64,000 nucleotides of DNA from Linnemannia schmuckeri. Its lineage: Eukaryota > Mortierellomycota > Mortierellomycetes > Mortierellales > Mortierellaceae. A program made the translations under genes and the position numbers. How positions within the stretch are numbered: position 1 is the stretch's first letter; each line of letters begins with the position of its first letter. Under the pieces are notes generated by a model. It did not search any database, was not told where the DNA came from, and was given only the letters and a program-made list of their open reading frames with translations. The stretch spans positions 1,054,001 through 1,118,000 of the forward strand of contig JANATG010000001.1 in assembly GCA_029449235.1 (NCBI GenBank), given 5' to 3'. Shown here one piece after another: positions 45,157-58,600 of the stretch.

Positions 45157-47564
45157 TTAAACCAAACCAGCCTTCTCCATGGCAGCGCGCATAAGGACTC
45201 CCAACTTGGCGGGGGACTGCGAGACAATAACACCAGCGCTCTCGAGGGCCTTGATCTTGTCATCAGCACCTCCCTTGCCTCCAGCAATAATGGCTCCGGC
45301 GTGACCCATGCGGCGACCGGGAGGAGCGGTGCGTCCAGCAATGAACGAGACGACGGGCTTGGGCTGCTCGCGGGTCAAGTTGTACTGCTTCAAGAACTCG
45401 GCAGCCTCCTCCTCGGCGCTGCCTCCGATCTCTCCGATCATGATGATACCCTCGGTGTTGGGGTCCTCCAAGAATAAGGTCAAGCAGTCAATGAAGTTGG
45501 TTCCGTTAAAGGGATCACCACCGATACCGACGCAAAGGGATTGACCAAGACCGACCTCGGTGGTCTGGTTGACAGCCTCGTAGGTAAGAGTACCGGAGCG
45601 GGAGACAATACCTATGTCACACCGATAAATGGCGTGTTAATCTCTATTTGGTGTAGCCCCGAAAATGACAACTAACTTCAAGCAGGCTGAGTGGACTTAC
45701 CAATCTTTCCGACCTTGTGGATGTGGCCGGGCATGATACCGATCTTGCAGGCATCGGGGGCAATGATACCGGGACAGTTGGGTCCGATCAAGCGAGTCTT
45801 ATCCTGGGACTTCATAGCACGGACAACCTATGTGATTGCAACGGAATGGAATGGGAGTAAGAGTGAATATCGAAGAAGTAACGAAAGCTAAAGAATATAT
45901 CACTGAAGAAACAGAGATTGACCGACGGCGCTTACGCGAACCATGTCCTGCTGGGGGATACCCTCAGTGATGGCAACGACCAAGGGGATCTCGGCCTCAA
46001 TGGCCTCCAAGATGGCACCAGCAGCCATGGGAGGAGGAACGTAGATGACGGAAGCATCAGGCTTGACCTCACGGGCAGCATCGGCGATGGTGTTGAAGAC
46101 GGGAAGACCCAAGTGAGTCTGACCACCCTTCTTGGGGGAGACACCTCCGACCATGTTGGTGCCGTACTCAATGGCCTGCTTGGAGTGGAAAGTTCCCTAT
46201 TGTTGTACAATGAAAGAATGGAGAGGATGGTTGAGTGCAAGGATTTCGAATAAAAGATTGACTAGGGTAGTTCCTCCCCACAAAGAATGCATTCCCAAAA
46301 GGAAATCGTGCTCTCGCTCGAGGAGAGCTTAATCCATATCTCGACCAAAGACGGTATGCGGGGAAAACCTGGGGTAGAGGCAATCTCGCAAGCGACAGCA
46401 GATCGGTGCAGCAGATCGAACAATGACAAACGACTATCGCCCTTGTAGATATGGAGTTCAAGATGTAGTTCATCCATAATCCTCCCCAACCCAAGATCAC
46501 GCTGCTGGTTTACAGACTCCATGAAGAATCATGCTTCTTCATAAGCATTTGTCCAGAGAAGTGCAAGTCAGACCAGTATGATAATTGCTAGCGTCTTGTC
46601 GCTTCCAGGATGTTACTCGCCCGCAAAAAAGTTGCCTTGGACCATCGAGCAATCCCGCACTGTTTTCAGGCGATTGATAGGGCGCAGAAACCAAAAAAAA
46701 GAAAAAAGAAGGGGAGAGTAATATTTACCTGCTTGCCGGTGAATCCCTGGCAGACAACCTTGGTGTTCTTGTTGATCAACATGTTCTTGACGGTCTTGTC
46801 GTAACCGGTACCCTGGGGCACAGAGCTGAACATGCGCTGGGCGGCTAATTGGGTGTATTTAGAGGTTCAAAAAAGTTCTGGTTAATTTGTTGTTGCATGC
46901 GAAAACACAAAGTCGCGGCCGAGCCGTTCGCGCTGTTTGAAGGATAAAAAGGAGGGGTATTCCGCGTTCCGAGAATAAATACACCCCAGTCCCGCTTCGT
47001 TCAGATAAGAAAAAAGTGCACGCAAAACACTGGCAAATAAAAGCGTTGAGGGAAGGTCATCGTTCAGATTAATTGTGGTGAGAGATCTTTAGGGATTGAT
47101 GGGAAGTCTGATGCAAGACTTCGTTCCGACAGAGACACCTCCTTTGTTTGTGTCTCCGTGAGAGAGGGTTGAGTGTGTACGCTTCCCTGGTCAGCCGCCG
47201 TTTGTTGATAGGTGCGCCTCCATTTCCCGAAAGGGTGTCGCCTGAACGAAAGTCAATCTTCCTGCAAGTCTGGTTCCAGGCAAGACAGCATCGTGCCGTT
47301 GTATTTTTCCCACAGTCCAAGGCAGCCTCGAAGCGGAAGCAAAAAAAGAAGGCGGCAGACCCGAATCGGATTTCAGGTTTTTTGCTCATCACGGGTTGTT
47401 GTCGATTGTTGATTATTTATTTTCGGGTTCGATGGTATTATTTTTCAGGCACGCCGTTGAGACACAGGAGTGACAAACTGAACGTGAACATGCTTCTTTG
47501 TGAGAGATGGAAAGGAGAACTTGCCTTTGCTGGCAGAGGCCACGTTTCTCAAGGAGGCAAGCAT
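45157..47564 (-). CDS. LSC1: succinyl-CoA ligase alpha subunit, mitochondrial
   Basis: Five exons: 47564-47525, 46844-46729, 46196-45936, 45827-45701 and 45611-45157, total 332 residues. It starts MLASLRNVASASKA, a basic mitochondrial presequence. The CoA-binding part has TKVVCQGFTGKQGTFHSKQAIEYG and NMVGGVSPKKGG. The catalytic half has GPNCPGI and GRRMGHAGAII, whose His (about residue 285) is the phosphohistidine of the family. With the beta subunit it makes ATP or GTP from succinyl-CoA in the citric-acid cycle. Intron 1 (46845-47524, 680 bases) uses a GC donor (AAAG/GCAAGT); no GT donor keeps the frame. The divergent neighbour is the ATPase inhibitor IF1. Confidence 0.96.
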
Positions 47565-48229
47565 TGTAGTTGGTTGTTTATGGTTGATGGGGGAGTAGGA
47601 AAACAAGAAGAAAAAAAGAGGAACGAACCCGCTCCTCGCAAAGGTATCAACAGAATTCCAACAACACGTACACAAAACACATACACATCCAAATCAAAAT
47701 CGTACGTGGCTCCTCTTGCTGGAGTTTGAAAAATGAAATTGGTCGCCCTCCCCAGAAAAACAACGCGCCAGCCTGGACTTCAACACCGCTCCTCGGCCTT
47801 CTCACCTTTCGATAGCAGGATTCTTCTTCTTCACCACGGCACCATACCATCGCTGTCACGGACTATGTGTTCTTAAGCAACCCATCTAGGCATGGACCCT
47901 AATGTACTTGACGCTACGACATAAAAAAGAATGATAAACACGCTCCGATGTCGCGTTCTTTCTACTTCAAAAAGCCGGGTGATCAATCCCCCAGACATGA
48001 ACTCACGGCCAGACCAATTGTCGTCATGGATTCGCGAGGCGGCGGCAGGTCTTTTTTTGGCCTTTTTTGCAGCGTTGTTGTTCAAAGGAAGACACCGTGA
48101 GCGCGCGTTTCCGCTCGCATTACATACGTCACGCACGTGTGCAAGTATTTTTTGCACACTCCTTTTTTTCATTTTTTCCTTTTTCTCTTTCAAACCAACT
48201 TACCTTTACACAAAGCCCCACCATCAACC
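47565..48229. promoter_or_regulatory. divergent promoter between LSC1 and IF1
   Basis: 665 bases separate the two start codons. Both genes code for mitochondrial energy proteins, so shared regulation is plausible. No specific binding site is claimed. The frame at 47873-48193 on the minus strand is a shadow with no features. Confidence 0.4.
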
Positions 48230-48711
48230 ATGTTGCGCACCATCACCACCACCAACGCCGTCCGCGCCTTCAAGCCCGTCCAGGCCGCCACCGCTGCCCG
48301 CCGCGCTTACAGCGCCACTGGCTTCGATAACAAGGAGAAGGCCGAGGAGGCCAAGTACATTCGCGCCAAGGTACAGTCTCGTTCCGATTCCGAATCTTAT
48401 TCCCATGGAAAAAAAGAAAAAAACTCCCACACGGGTTCATCTGATCCGGCCTTTTCAAGTGTGCTGTGTTTTCCTTCAAGCCTGCACTTGTAGTTTACTA
48501 CTTGAGTTTTGTTGAAATAGGAAACTGGACGCGATAATCCAGATCGGTACCATTCATTGATTCAAAATCGAATACGGTGCTAACTCCCCTTTCGACTCGT
48601 TTTCGTTTTTGTTTTCACTGTCAATAGGAGCAGGAGCAGATCAAGAAGTTGAGAGAGGAACTCGCTCGCAAGGAGAAGGAGATCGAGGATCTCAAGAAGA
48701 ACAAGAAGTAA
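48230..48711 (+). CDS. INH1: mitochondrial F1Fo-ATPase inhibitor IF1
   Basis: Two exons: 48230-48370 and 48628-48711, 74 residues. Residues 1-30 are a basic mitochondrial presequence (LRTITTTNAVRAF, ATAARRAYSATG). The inhibitory segment FDNKEKAEEAKYIRAKEQEQ follows and matches the minimal inhibitory region of IF1 proteins. The end is a coiled coil KLREELARKEKEIEDLKK, used for dimerisation in the family. IF1 binds F1 when matrix pH falls and stops ATP hydrolysis. The intron is 257 bases, between codons. Confidence 0.93.
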
Positions 48712-49773
48712 ATAGACCGAACCGTTTGCTTCCTCTTCACCCCGACACCCGACGCCTTCCAAAAAAGTTCAAGGATGCATAAGCATTCCTGCAAGAACCT
48801 CATAACAAACCTTTTACAAACACACCTTTGGTGCACCACACTCAATGATGTAAATAAAACTCAAAAAGATCCATAGCAAAACTTGTCGCTTTGTCCCCCG
48901 TCCACTCCTTCGTTCGTCGGTCAAGAGCGTTGACGTCTACGTCACCCAGTTTTTAATTGAAAAAACCCTTAATAAAATATGTGGTCGCCAAGTTGGAGGC
49001 AACCTACTCAACTTTCGAACATGGCCACACCTTCTCTTCACTCCAATACCGCCATTTGGTAATAACCACCTTCTGAGGGCGACCATGAATGCCACACTGC
49101 CACACACTCACCATACATTCCGCCTTTGCATACTCAGTCCCCCATTGTGCCATACATGCACTCTACTGGGTTATGTATACTGGGTGTGCTTCTCCCGACA
49201 AAGAAACACAGTGTTGAAAGCAGTCGACCGACACACGATGAACAGAAATAGACGATGTCGAAGACACGGGCGAGGATCGAGAATAGGCCAAAAAACAGAA
49301 GCGACAAAGAAGCAGATAAAAAAGAAAGAATATAACCAAGTTCTTTTTCACTCAACCATCCCTTCCCTTCAGTCCGAACCAGGACTAGCAAGACAAGACT
49401 AGACGACTCTTTTCCGTACATTCCTTTTCGACAACCAACTGACCGACCTTCTTTTCTCTTTCTCCCTTCCTCTCCTTCCTTCCTTCCTGCTTCCTTCACC
49501 ATACGCTACTTACTGTACCCCCCTGTGCCGTCCCCTTTTCTTTTCTCTTCTACCTCTTTTCACCCCTCAACGACCCTTACTCACTTCCCTCCCTTTGACC
49601 CGTCAACTCATTCACAGAACGACACTCTCCCGTCTTTCTACCCTTTCTCATTCTCATTTTCTCTCTCTACCCTTTACCACCACCCAAAAACTTCCCAGGC
49701 TATTCCCAAGATATCTCACGGAGGCTGCCAAGTCGTTTAACCATCGACCCTCCATTTCTCAACCCCACGATCC
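48712..49773 (+). other. intergenic, pyrimidine-rich leader of NST1
   Basis: 3' flank of IF1, then from about 49430 to 49740 a C/T-rich coding-strand leader of NST1. No gene seen. Confidence 0.5.
48853..48858 (+). terminator. polyadenylation signal of IF1
   Basis: AATAAA about 140 bases after the stop. Confidence 0.45.
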
Positions 49774-52700
49774 ATGGCCGCCCACACATTCGCTCCTGAG
49801 GACGCCCTCCCTCCACCAAAGTCAGCCGTCATCTACAGCAGAGACGGCAGGAAGAGGAGTCTTAACATCGATATGACCAAGCACTTTGCCCCATCTCTTC
49901 ATGACCACTCGATGCCCCCACCACACCCTGCGAATGTCTCTGTAGGAACAGGAGCAACACCAGCAGGAGCCGCTCGTGATGTCTCTACTTCAGAGGCACC
50001 TCAAGGTCATAAAGGATCCTCCTCCTCCAGCAACCACAACGGCCTTCTATTTGGCAGCATCAACGCTTCACATAAGAAAAAGAAAAAGAAACGCTCCAAG
50101 AAGAAGGCACTGGAAAGGATCGAGGAATCTGAACAACGGACAGGAGGTCATAACCATTCACACCAGCATCAACATCGACATCACTCCGACTGCCAGCACG
50201 ACCATGCACATCACCATCATCATGACTCGGGACACCATCATCACGACGAGGAAGACGAGGACGACGAGGATTTTTACTCGGACGAGGAGGTCTATGATCC
50301 AGAGACGGCTTCCATGCCTTCTGCTTCAGGAGCAGGCGCAGCTAGCTCTGGAGGTTCAACTCACCAAGGCACATTAACAGCAGCCGCAGCATCTACCACC
50401 CAAAGCACCGGATCGACCGCCTCCAAAAAGAAGAAGAAGAAAAAGAAAAAGTCGACCACCACCAATCCACTGCCATCCTTTGCCGGTAACACCTACAATC
50501 AACACAACCACAGCCACAACCACAGCCATCCCAACAGCTCCAAGGCTATGGTTCCTTCTGTACACCGCAATGGACATGAACATGGATCGATGACCAAGCA
50601 CTCTCACGACAGCCATTCCCAAAACGATGGATTCTGGCACTATTCAGACGCAGAGGAGCGTCAGAGGATTCGCGAGTTTTGGTTCCAATTGCGGGAAGAG
50701 GAGCGACGATCTTTAGTCCGAGTCGAGAAGGAAGCCGTTCTGAAAAAGATGAAGGAGCAGCAGCGACACTCTTGCTCGTGCTCTCTTTGCGGACGGAAAC
50801 GGTAAGCATTGTCACTCTGGACCGACGAAACGACTGTCTCGCTGGCGTGTTCCATTACTTCTTTTACCTGATCAGATTCAGATCTGCCTAATCTCTAAAC
50901 ACCTGTCATTTATTGCTGATGTGGAAATAGAACTGCGATTGAAGAGGAACTGGAGCTTTTGTACGACGCCTACTACGACGAACTGGAGCAATATGCCAAT
51001 CAGCAACAGCCATCGGATGGACACGCTCTCACATATGGTCAACATGCCCCAGCCTTTGAGGAAGATGAGCTATCGGATGAATCCAGGGGTTCGGACGAGG
51101 AGGATGACGAAGACGATGAAGATGACGACGATGAAGACGATGAAGATGATGAAGAGGACGACGAGGAAGAAGATGAGGAGTATGAGGACGAGGATGACGA
51201 GGAAGAATATGAGGATGAAATCAGCAATCGCCAAGCACCCTTCCCATATCGTAGCGGCTTCCCCAACACACTCCAAGCTAAAGGTACGAAGTTACAAAAG
51301 TCGTGACCATTTCCCAGCCCAAGTAGACGTACTCATTCAATTGGCCCCGACCCTTCTCGCCTATTTCAACTATATATAGGCAACATCCTGACAGTCGCAG
51401 AGGATCTACTTGAAAATGACGGCAAGAAGTTCCTCGAGATGATGGACAGGCTGGCTGACCGCAAAGTTCAAAGAGACGACGACTTGATGGATAACCGCGG
51501 CGTCTACGAAGAATATGATGACGAAGACGATGGTGAATTCGAAGACGATGGCCCTGAAGAGGTAACATGCTAGGGTCACAATTGTATCGCTCACGCAGGA
51601 TCTCCATGCGGGGTTGATCACGCATATGTGCCAAGATCTCATTTATCAATATTAACCATATGCATCATGTATTTTACTTGATTAAGGATGCACTGACAAA
51701 GGAGCAGCGAATGGAAGAAGGACGCCGCATGTTCCAAGCCTTTGCTGCACGAATGTTTGAGCAACGTGTCTTGAGTGCATACCGAGAAAAGGTCGCTCAG
51801 GAAAGACAGGAGCGCCTTTTGGCAGAACTGGAAGAAGAGTCACGTCAAGAGCAGCTTCGCGAGGAAAGGAAAGAACGAGAAAAGGAGAAGAAGCGTGATA
51901 AGAAGAGGTAACTTTCAGTCTTTCATCTAGCTGCGCATATGTATTGTTGATCCAGGCCGACATACAATTCGGTATAATATAATAACATCATACTCTCTTT
52001 TGTTCTTCCTTGACTAGACTACAACGACAACAAAAGGAGGAGGAACGAGCAGCAAAGGAGGCGCAACGGTTAGCAGAGGAGAAACGAGTTCAGGAGGAAC
52101 GCGAGCGCAAGCAGGAGGCTGACCGAAAACGGAGAGAGGAGGAACGACGAGTCAAGGAAGAAGAGAAGAGGCTAAGAGAGGAAGAGCGTATCAAGAAGGA
52201 GGAAGAGCGGAAACGTAAGGCCAAGGAAGACAAAGCCCGTGAAGCTGAGAAGGAGCGCAAGCGAAAAGAGGAGCAGCTGGCCAAGGAGAAGGAAGAACAA
52301 CTTGCCAAGGAGAAGGAGGAGCAACTCGCCAAGGAGAGAGAGGAACGGCTTTCTAAGGAGAAGGAAGAGCAAGCCAAGAAGGCCGAGGAGGATGCGCGGC
52401 GGCAGGAGCGCGAGGCATACCTGAAGGAACAGCTCGCATTGGAACAGCTACGACAAGAAGAGTTGCGGTTGCAAGAACAGCTGGCCAAGCAGGAGTTGGC
52501 ACTGGAGCTCGAGCTTCAACAGGAGGAAGAGCGACAAAGCGAGGCCCTTGTGACGACGGCCGCCACCGCCATCAACACCTTAACCGTTCAGAATACCACC
52601 CCTCAATCATCTCTTAAATCATTGTCGATGACGGACCCCGCGTCAGGACTCGGTACTGCTCTTGAAGAGCCACAGAGTCGATCGCCCAAGGTCTCTCCTT

Positions 52701-54707
52701 CACCATTGCCAAATGGCGTTGGCGAGTCTTTGAATGATCAGCCTGCTTTGGCTCAGGACTTATCGACATCTGTTCACAACCCTTTGTGGTCCATCTCATA
52801 CCCAGTCCAGCCAAATCCACAAGCTCATGTCCAGTCCCAGCACTCTCTTGCACACCAACACTCCATGTTCCAACAGTCTATCCAACATGGGCTGTTCCGA
52901 CCACCAACACACTTTGGTCACATTGGAGGCGAGCATGATGCGTTTTCGTCGCGTATTGGCCATTCAGCTGGTCGTGGCGGCTTTTTGGCAGGACCTTCGC
53001 ACCAGAACCATTCACCCTTCCAAGTAGCCCCACAACACCCGTCAACCTCTAGCCAAGCTCCTCAGTCGATGGGTGGCCTGCGGTCACCAGGGCTTGCTCC
53101 CATCGGATACGGCCAAAGCAACACTTCAACCAAGCAGATGATGACACACATGAACACTAACTCATCAGCAACTCACGACCAACCCAACAAATCCGGATCG
53201 CCTTTACACAGCCCTTCAAGCCTTGGAGCCATTGGGACGCCTATCAACTCGTTTGGCCCCATTTCACCAATCGGCCATGCCAGGAGAACATCCACGCCAC
53301 ATGGACCTACAACAGACACGATCAAGCCCATCCAGCGTCCAGTACCTATTGGAAGGCCAAAAGACTCTGTACAGAATGCGAGCGCTGGAACCATCTCCAA
53401 CAGCTTCGATGGGCTGACATTGGGACTTTCCGGCCTCGCTGTTGGCGCCGAGATCGACAGGCGATCTAGATCACCTCCCCTGAATCTTACTGGAGGATCT
53501 GCGCTGGATTTGGACGGCGTGGTTCTTGGAAACAAGGACACTCTACGGTCGACGAACGGTGGAAATGAAAGCCATCCGTTCTCAACCGATGCGACTGCTG
53601 CTACTGGATTGCGTCAACTGGATCCATCAGAACCTCTGCAGAGCCTCAGCCCTTCGAACCCAGGCTCGTTTTTTACCAATTCGTTTTTTGGAAGCCGGAT
53701 GAATGGACATGGTAACACACGATATTTTAACATTCAGTTACGGATCTTTCCCCATGTTGTCTCTCTCAACCGCGTAACTAAATTCTTTAATGTTTCCTTG
53801 GTTAATAGTCCCTTTTATGTCAACAGGAGATTTTTCGACCTATGGCCAGCAACAGTCAGGGCATGGATCAGCGCCATCTGCTGCACACTTTATGTCACCT
53901 TATGCAATGAACATCTCATCACCACCACAAAATCAGCTTCAGCATCTCCAGCAGCAGCGTACATCTCAACAGCAACAACAGCAATTATATCTGCAACAGC
54001 AACAGCAGTACATGCAGGAGCTGCACCTACAGCAGCAACAACACCAACTCCAGCAGCACCAGCTCCATCAGCAACAGCAGCACCAATTGGGATTGAGCTC
54101 TCCACCGTTGAATGGATCCAATACCTGGGGGCGAACCAATTTCATGCGGCCACCTCATATGAACGGCGTTGGAGCCAACGTCTCGCCTACCATGGGCTTG
54201 TCTTCGCCACCGTCGAGGGCACTCTCGCCACCGCCAGCTCTCAGCAACAGTGGAAGCATCAGCAATGGTCAGCACAGCCCCTTGATGCCGATCGGGCCAC
54301 CCAACGGAGGATCAAACAGTCATATGCACCAACAGCACTCCTCTCATGGCTTCAACCACTTCCCCAGCCATGGCCTGGGATTAACTGTGGGATCGGGTCG
54401 CAAGTCTGTGAGCCATTTGCCGACGATGCGGATGCATGGTGGAATGGATGGAATCGACACGAGTCTTTTGTCCCCGAGGAACAACAGTGTCAGTGGAGTC
54501 GGACAGGCAATGGATAACGACCGACTCCCGAATGGGTTCTCGAGTGGCTTTGGAGCCCATCTATTACAGCAGAAACAGCAACAGCAACAGCAACACCATC
54601 CTCATCAGATTCATCAACATCATCCTTTGGGATCAATTGGCGAAACTGCAGGCCCAACAGGTGGTGGCGGAGGAGCAGCAACCAGAGAGCCGACTTACTC
54701 CTTGTAA
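49774..54707 (+). CDS. NST1: NST1-type stress-response protein
   Basis: Six exons: 49774-50801, 50931-51283, 51380-51561, 51687-51907, 52018-53711 and 53827-54707, total 1452 residues, frame-exact. The diagnostic core (about residues 288-375) reads FWHYSDAEERQRIREFW, VRVEKEAVLKKMKEQQ, HSCSCSLCGRKR and AIEEELELLYDAYYDELEQY. Before it lie Lys, His and Asp-rich runs; after it a long acidic stretch, a conserved helix-rich part (ILTVAEDLLENDGKKFLEMM), then a highly charged EERRRKEE-type coiled coil. The C-terminal third is Gln/Pro/Ser-rich with poly-Gln. Yeast Nst1 affects salt tolerance and is found with mRNA-processing and P-body factors; its molecular role is not settled. Intron 3 ends TTAAG, a weak acceptor context. 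Confidence 0.93.
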
Positions 54708-54960
54708 TTTTCTTATAATGACTTTCTTATGTCCTTTCGTTTCTTCCATTTGTTCCCGCCTCGTCTGCCGTCCTTTTGTTGTCTTTTTTGTTGTCATTCT
54801 TGTTTCCATAGCACCTACGTCCCTTCCCTTCCTCTCATCTTTTCTTCATTCCAATAATGTACAAACATAGTGTTCTAATAATGACTACAAAAATGCATGC
54901 CGATAGTAATTTGGGGTATGCTATGGTGATATGTTCATTTGCTGATATGTTTTGTTTTTT

Positions 54961-57820
54961 CTACAAGGTCTCGTCGCCGTACATCTTGCCGTAACGTCCA
55001 AGTGCCCAGATGGTGAAAATGTGCTTATAGTTTCCATAAGAGATCGAGCAAGAGTGGTTAAAGATTCCCTCAATGGCCTCCTGTTTCCACTGTCCATCAG
55101 GCTGCTGACGACCCATGAGCATCCGGATACCGCGCTGGATTGCGGCCTTGTCGGGGCACCGAGCGGCCATAAGCGCCATCAATGCCCAAGAAGTTTGAAC
55201 AACTTGAGTCTCTTCGTGCTCGACATAGCGGTGCTGTTCACATGACTTATAGGACTCGCCCCAGCCGCCATCTTCGCGCTGCTTGGAGAGAAGGAACTCG
55301 CAGGCACGACGGACAGGGTCCGAGTTGTCGTAGAACTGGCCGACGCTCGAGAGCGACTCACAGGCGAACATGGTTGCATAGGTGAAGCAGATTGCCCAGG
55401 ACCCGTACCATGACCCGTCGGCGCGTTGGTCTGATAGGATGAACTTGACTGCGCGGTTGATCGTAGCACTATAAGTTTTGAGAGAGAAGGCGTCAGTCAG
55501 TGTTCGTCGTTTTTTTATGGAGCGCAGAGGTTGACAAGAGCAGGCAAACACGCTTTTCCTTTTCCTTTTCTTTTTTTTTTTTTTATCTGAGTCAAAAGAC
55601 TTACTCGATCTCGTCGCGGCGGTAGTTGGGGCGCTGGTCACGGAAGTAAGAGAGACCGAGGACACAAGCGGTAGAGCATTCAGGGTAGCAATACTCAATC
55701 ATGATGTTTCCAAAGACCTCGGCAGGGTTGATATACTCCAGCCAGGCAGGGCCACGGACACTCTCGTACGATGCGAATCCTCCATTCGAGTTTTGCATCG
55801 CCAGCACAATATCGACCGCCTCTTCCATTCTCTTTACCGAGATCAAATCTTCCGTGTAGCTATCGTGAGACAAGTGAGAATAGTATGTATATGGATATTG
55901 TAAGAATAAGAAGTTCGTCTGCCACAAAATTCTCTCTACCTTGTCAATTAAAAGTCCAAGATCCTTTCTTACCTGAGCTTGCCCTGGAGGAGGAGGACGG
56001 CTTTGAGACCCTCAGAGGTGCAGTCTGAGACGGTGTAGCCCTGGTGCTTGTTACTAAAGGCCCAGGCTCCCAAGGTGGGGTCACGGTGACCCTCCTTCAT
56101 GAAGGGAGGGTTCTTTCGGATCTGTTGGACATCCAAGAAGGTGAGGATGCGCTTCATCGACTCATGGTTTTGCTTCTCGTGCGCCAATCCAGACTCGACG
56201 ACTCCCTGGGTCAACAATGCAGTGTCCCACAGCTGCGAGCCGTTGGTTCCGTTCATCATCATTCCCTCGCTCGACATCCTATACAGGAGCATTACATTTG
56301 TCGGAAGTTAGCAAACAATATATTAACGTGTGTGATATGGAGAAAAATGGCCTTTTTTCAATATAAAAGTAAACATTCTAAGTAACTTACCACATGAAAT
56401 CGATGTTGTTTTTGAGATGCTTTTTGAAAGCCTCCGATTCCTTGCCCTCTTCATAGTAGGTCGACAACATGTTCATAGTTTTGTTGACAGGTCCAATATC
56501 CAAGTAATGTGTGTTCTCATCCTCGTATTTAACCTGGGCATAAGCAGCCCTCAAGGCCGCCTTTCGAATCATTGACCGCGAAGTAACCTTTTCCGCGATG
56601 ACCAGTCCACCGTTCAAAAAGTTCAACAAACGTGTATGGGGGTAGTACTCATCGGCCTTGCAGATATTGTTGCGCTGTTGGTACCAGGCGATGGATCCGT
56701 AGGGCTGGGTGTAAATCTCCTCACGCAGCTTACGGGTGAGGTCGTTGAGGGGGAAGGTGGCACGACGGCCGTAGAGGTAACTCATGGGAATGTAGACGTT
56801 ACGGGTGTGGCACCAGTAGCGACCAGGGTGGATGGGGAGGATGTGAGGCAAGAGCCAGAGCTCTGGAGGAACAGGGTTCATGCCCTCCCAGTCGTATACT
56901 CCCAATGCCGCCATCCAGAACTTTCCCCATGATGGCGATCCTGTTGCTCCTCCTGTGTGTATCAATGAATAAGGAAGTAGGTATTAGATTATACCTTTGG
57001 GCTGCTTCTGAGCGTGGAGAGGAAGATCAATGTCGTTTGAAATGAAGGGTAGATATTAGACTTACCGAGCTTGTGAAGGGTGCCACGGGCGCGGACACAG
57101 ACGGGGTGCTCGGCGTCAACGCCCAAGAGACGAAGAGTAATGTAGTTCAACGCTGTTCCAAACACTGTCGAATGACCCTCAATGTGCCTAGCAGCCGGAA
57201 AAGTTAACAGAAACACATTTAGCAACACTAAACCCACAACGAATGCATCCTCTGAGCAACTCAACGAACTTCAAGCCTTCCTTGAAAGAATAAACTTACA
57301 GTCCCCATCCACCGTCGTCCTTATGGGCCCTGTTGAAGAGGTACTGGATAATCTCCTGAGCCCATCCGTTAGGCATCTTCTCGCCAGTGATGTAGTAAGT
57401 AATAACGAGACCGGGGAGCAGGAACATGGGTCCACCATACTCTCCGGACCAGAAACCTTCCTCGTTCTGGAGACGCTTAAAGAATTCGTATCCATTCCTA
57501 GCTGCCTCCTGAGCCGTCTTTGGCTTTGCCAACTCTGGTGCATCCTATTTGACAAGTAATGAAAAGATAGGTAGGTTGTCAGTGTGGAACGAGAGTCAAT
57601 TGTCGAAGAGATCGACAGTTCTAGAGTGGCTGAAAAGAGATGTGTAAGTTACCAGCTTGAGACCGAGCCAGTACTTTTCAATGTCTGTCTGGGGGTTGGC
57701 CTTGTGCTCCTCCTCGCTGAGATAGTGCCAGGTCTGTCTACCCTCGTCAACCCTCAGGCGCCAGCGGGTCCTGTCTGTCGGGGTGTGGACTTCTGTCTGG
57801 TTGATAGTTGTTCCTGTCAT
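54961..57820 (-). CDS. ERG7: lanosterol synthase (oxidosqualene cyclase)
   Basis: Seven exons: 57820-57653, 57544-57300, 57187-57066, 56952-56391, 56278-55973, 55859-55605 and 55468-54961, total 721 residues, close to the family norm. It catalyses cyclisation of 2,3-oxidosqualene to lanosterol, the entry step of ergosterol synthesis, at the ER/lipid-droplet membrane. The catalytic motif DCTSE (family DCTAE/DCTSE) has its Asp at about residue 451, within QGYTVSDCTSEG. QW repeats are visible (DGGWGL, DGSWYGSW, DGGWGESY, DGQWKQE), and the substrate-channel block GATGSPSWGKFW is intact. The end reads IWALGRYGKMYGDETL. Convergent with NST1, with 253 bases between stops. Confidence 0.97.
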
Positions 57821-58600
57821 GTGAAGGTATTTGTGAGTGAGTGAGTTGGAGAGGGTATAAGGGGCGTGAAAGTGAGAGTTGATAGAGTGGAGAGTGATGG
57901 ATGAATGGCAGAGAGGTGGAGGAGGAATGATGAATGAGCGAGATTCCGTGGCAAACAAAGGAATGGCCACTGTATTTAAAGAGTTCAGGTGCTAGATCGG
58001 AATTGATCCATGAGGCACACAGTAATTTTCTTTTGCGGGGCTGCAAAAGTCAATGGCGATGTGGCCTGATTTTTTTTTCTCCTGGAATTTCACAGGGGGC
58101 ATTCACGTTCACGCTCCTATACTAAATTAATATGTGATTGTCGCACAGGCAGGGAACGAAACAACACAACACAAAACAAGAGCGCACGGAACCTGTTTGA
58201 CCAAATACCCACTTGCAAAATAGTAATCGCTCGAACGTGAAAAAAGCGAATCACAGATACACACCCAGTGTGTCAATTGGCATGGCTTACCCCTTTTTTC
58301 TATAAAAAAAAAAAAAAAACGAAGTGGGCTGATTCAAGTCTTCTTTCCCCGACCTTAACCTTTTCCCTACCTTTCGTCCTTCTTTCCTATTAGATCCCCG
58401 TTGTAGGTGAAGGGAACCTTCAGCCGAGCCGGACAACAAACAAATAAGCCATAAAAACAACAAACAAAAGTAGCCGTTGTTAGCTGACAATAAAGGTCCC
58501 AGATGCAGTCGTATCCTTTTATGCCATCGAACGATTTTTTTTTATTCGTTCCATGGTTATCGACTCCAAAAATGTCAGTACGATACGCCTTAAGCTTTTT
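57821..58600. other. ERG7 promoter and SMU1 3' flank
   Basis: Both genes lie on the minus strand. It holds an A tract near 58303-58318. No further gene. Confidence 0.5.

Noticed and set aside
47873..48193. 106-codon minus frame in the LSC1/IF1 promoter
   Set aside because: Overlaps the promoter and leader of IF1, Lys/Arg-rich shadow without features.
52090..52488. 132-codon minus frame rich in Ser/Arg/Cys
   Set aside because: Antisense shadow of the charged coiled coil of NST1.
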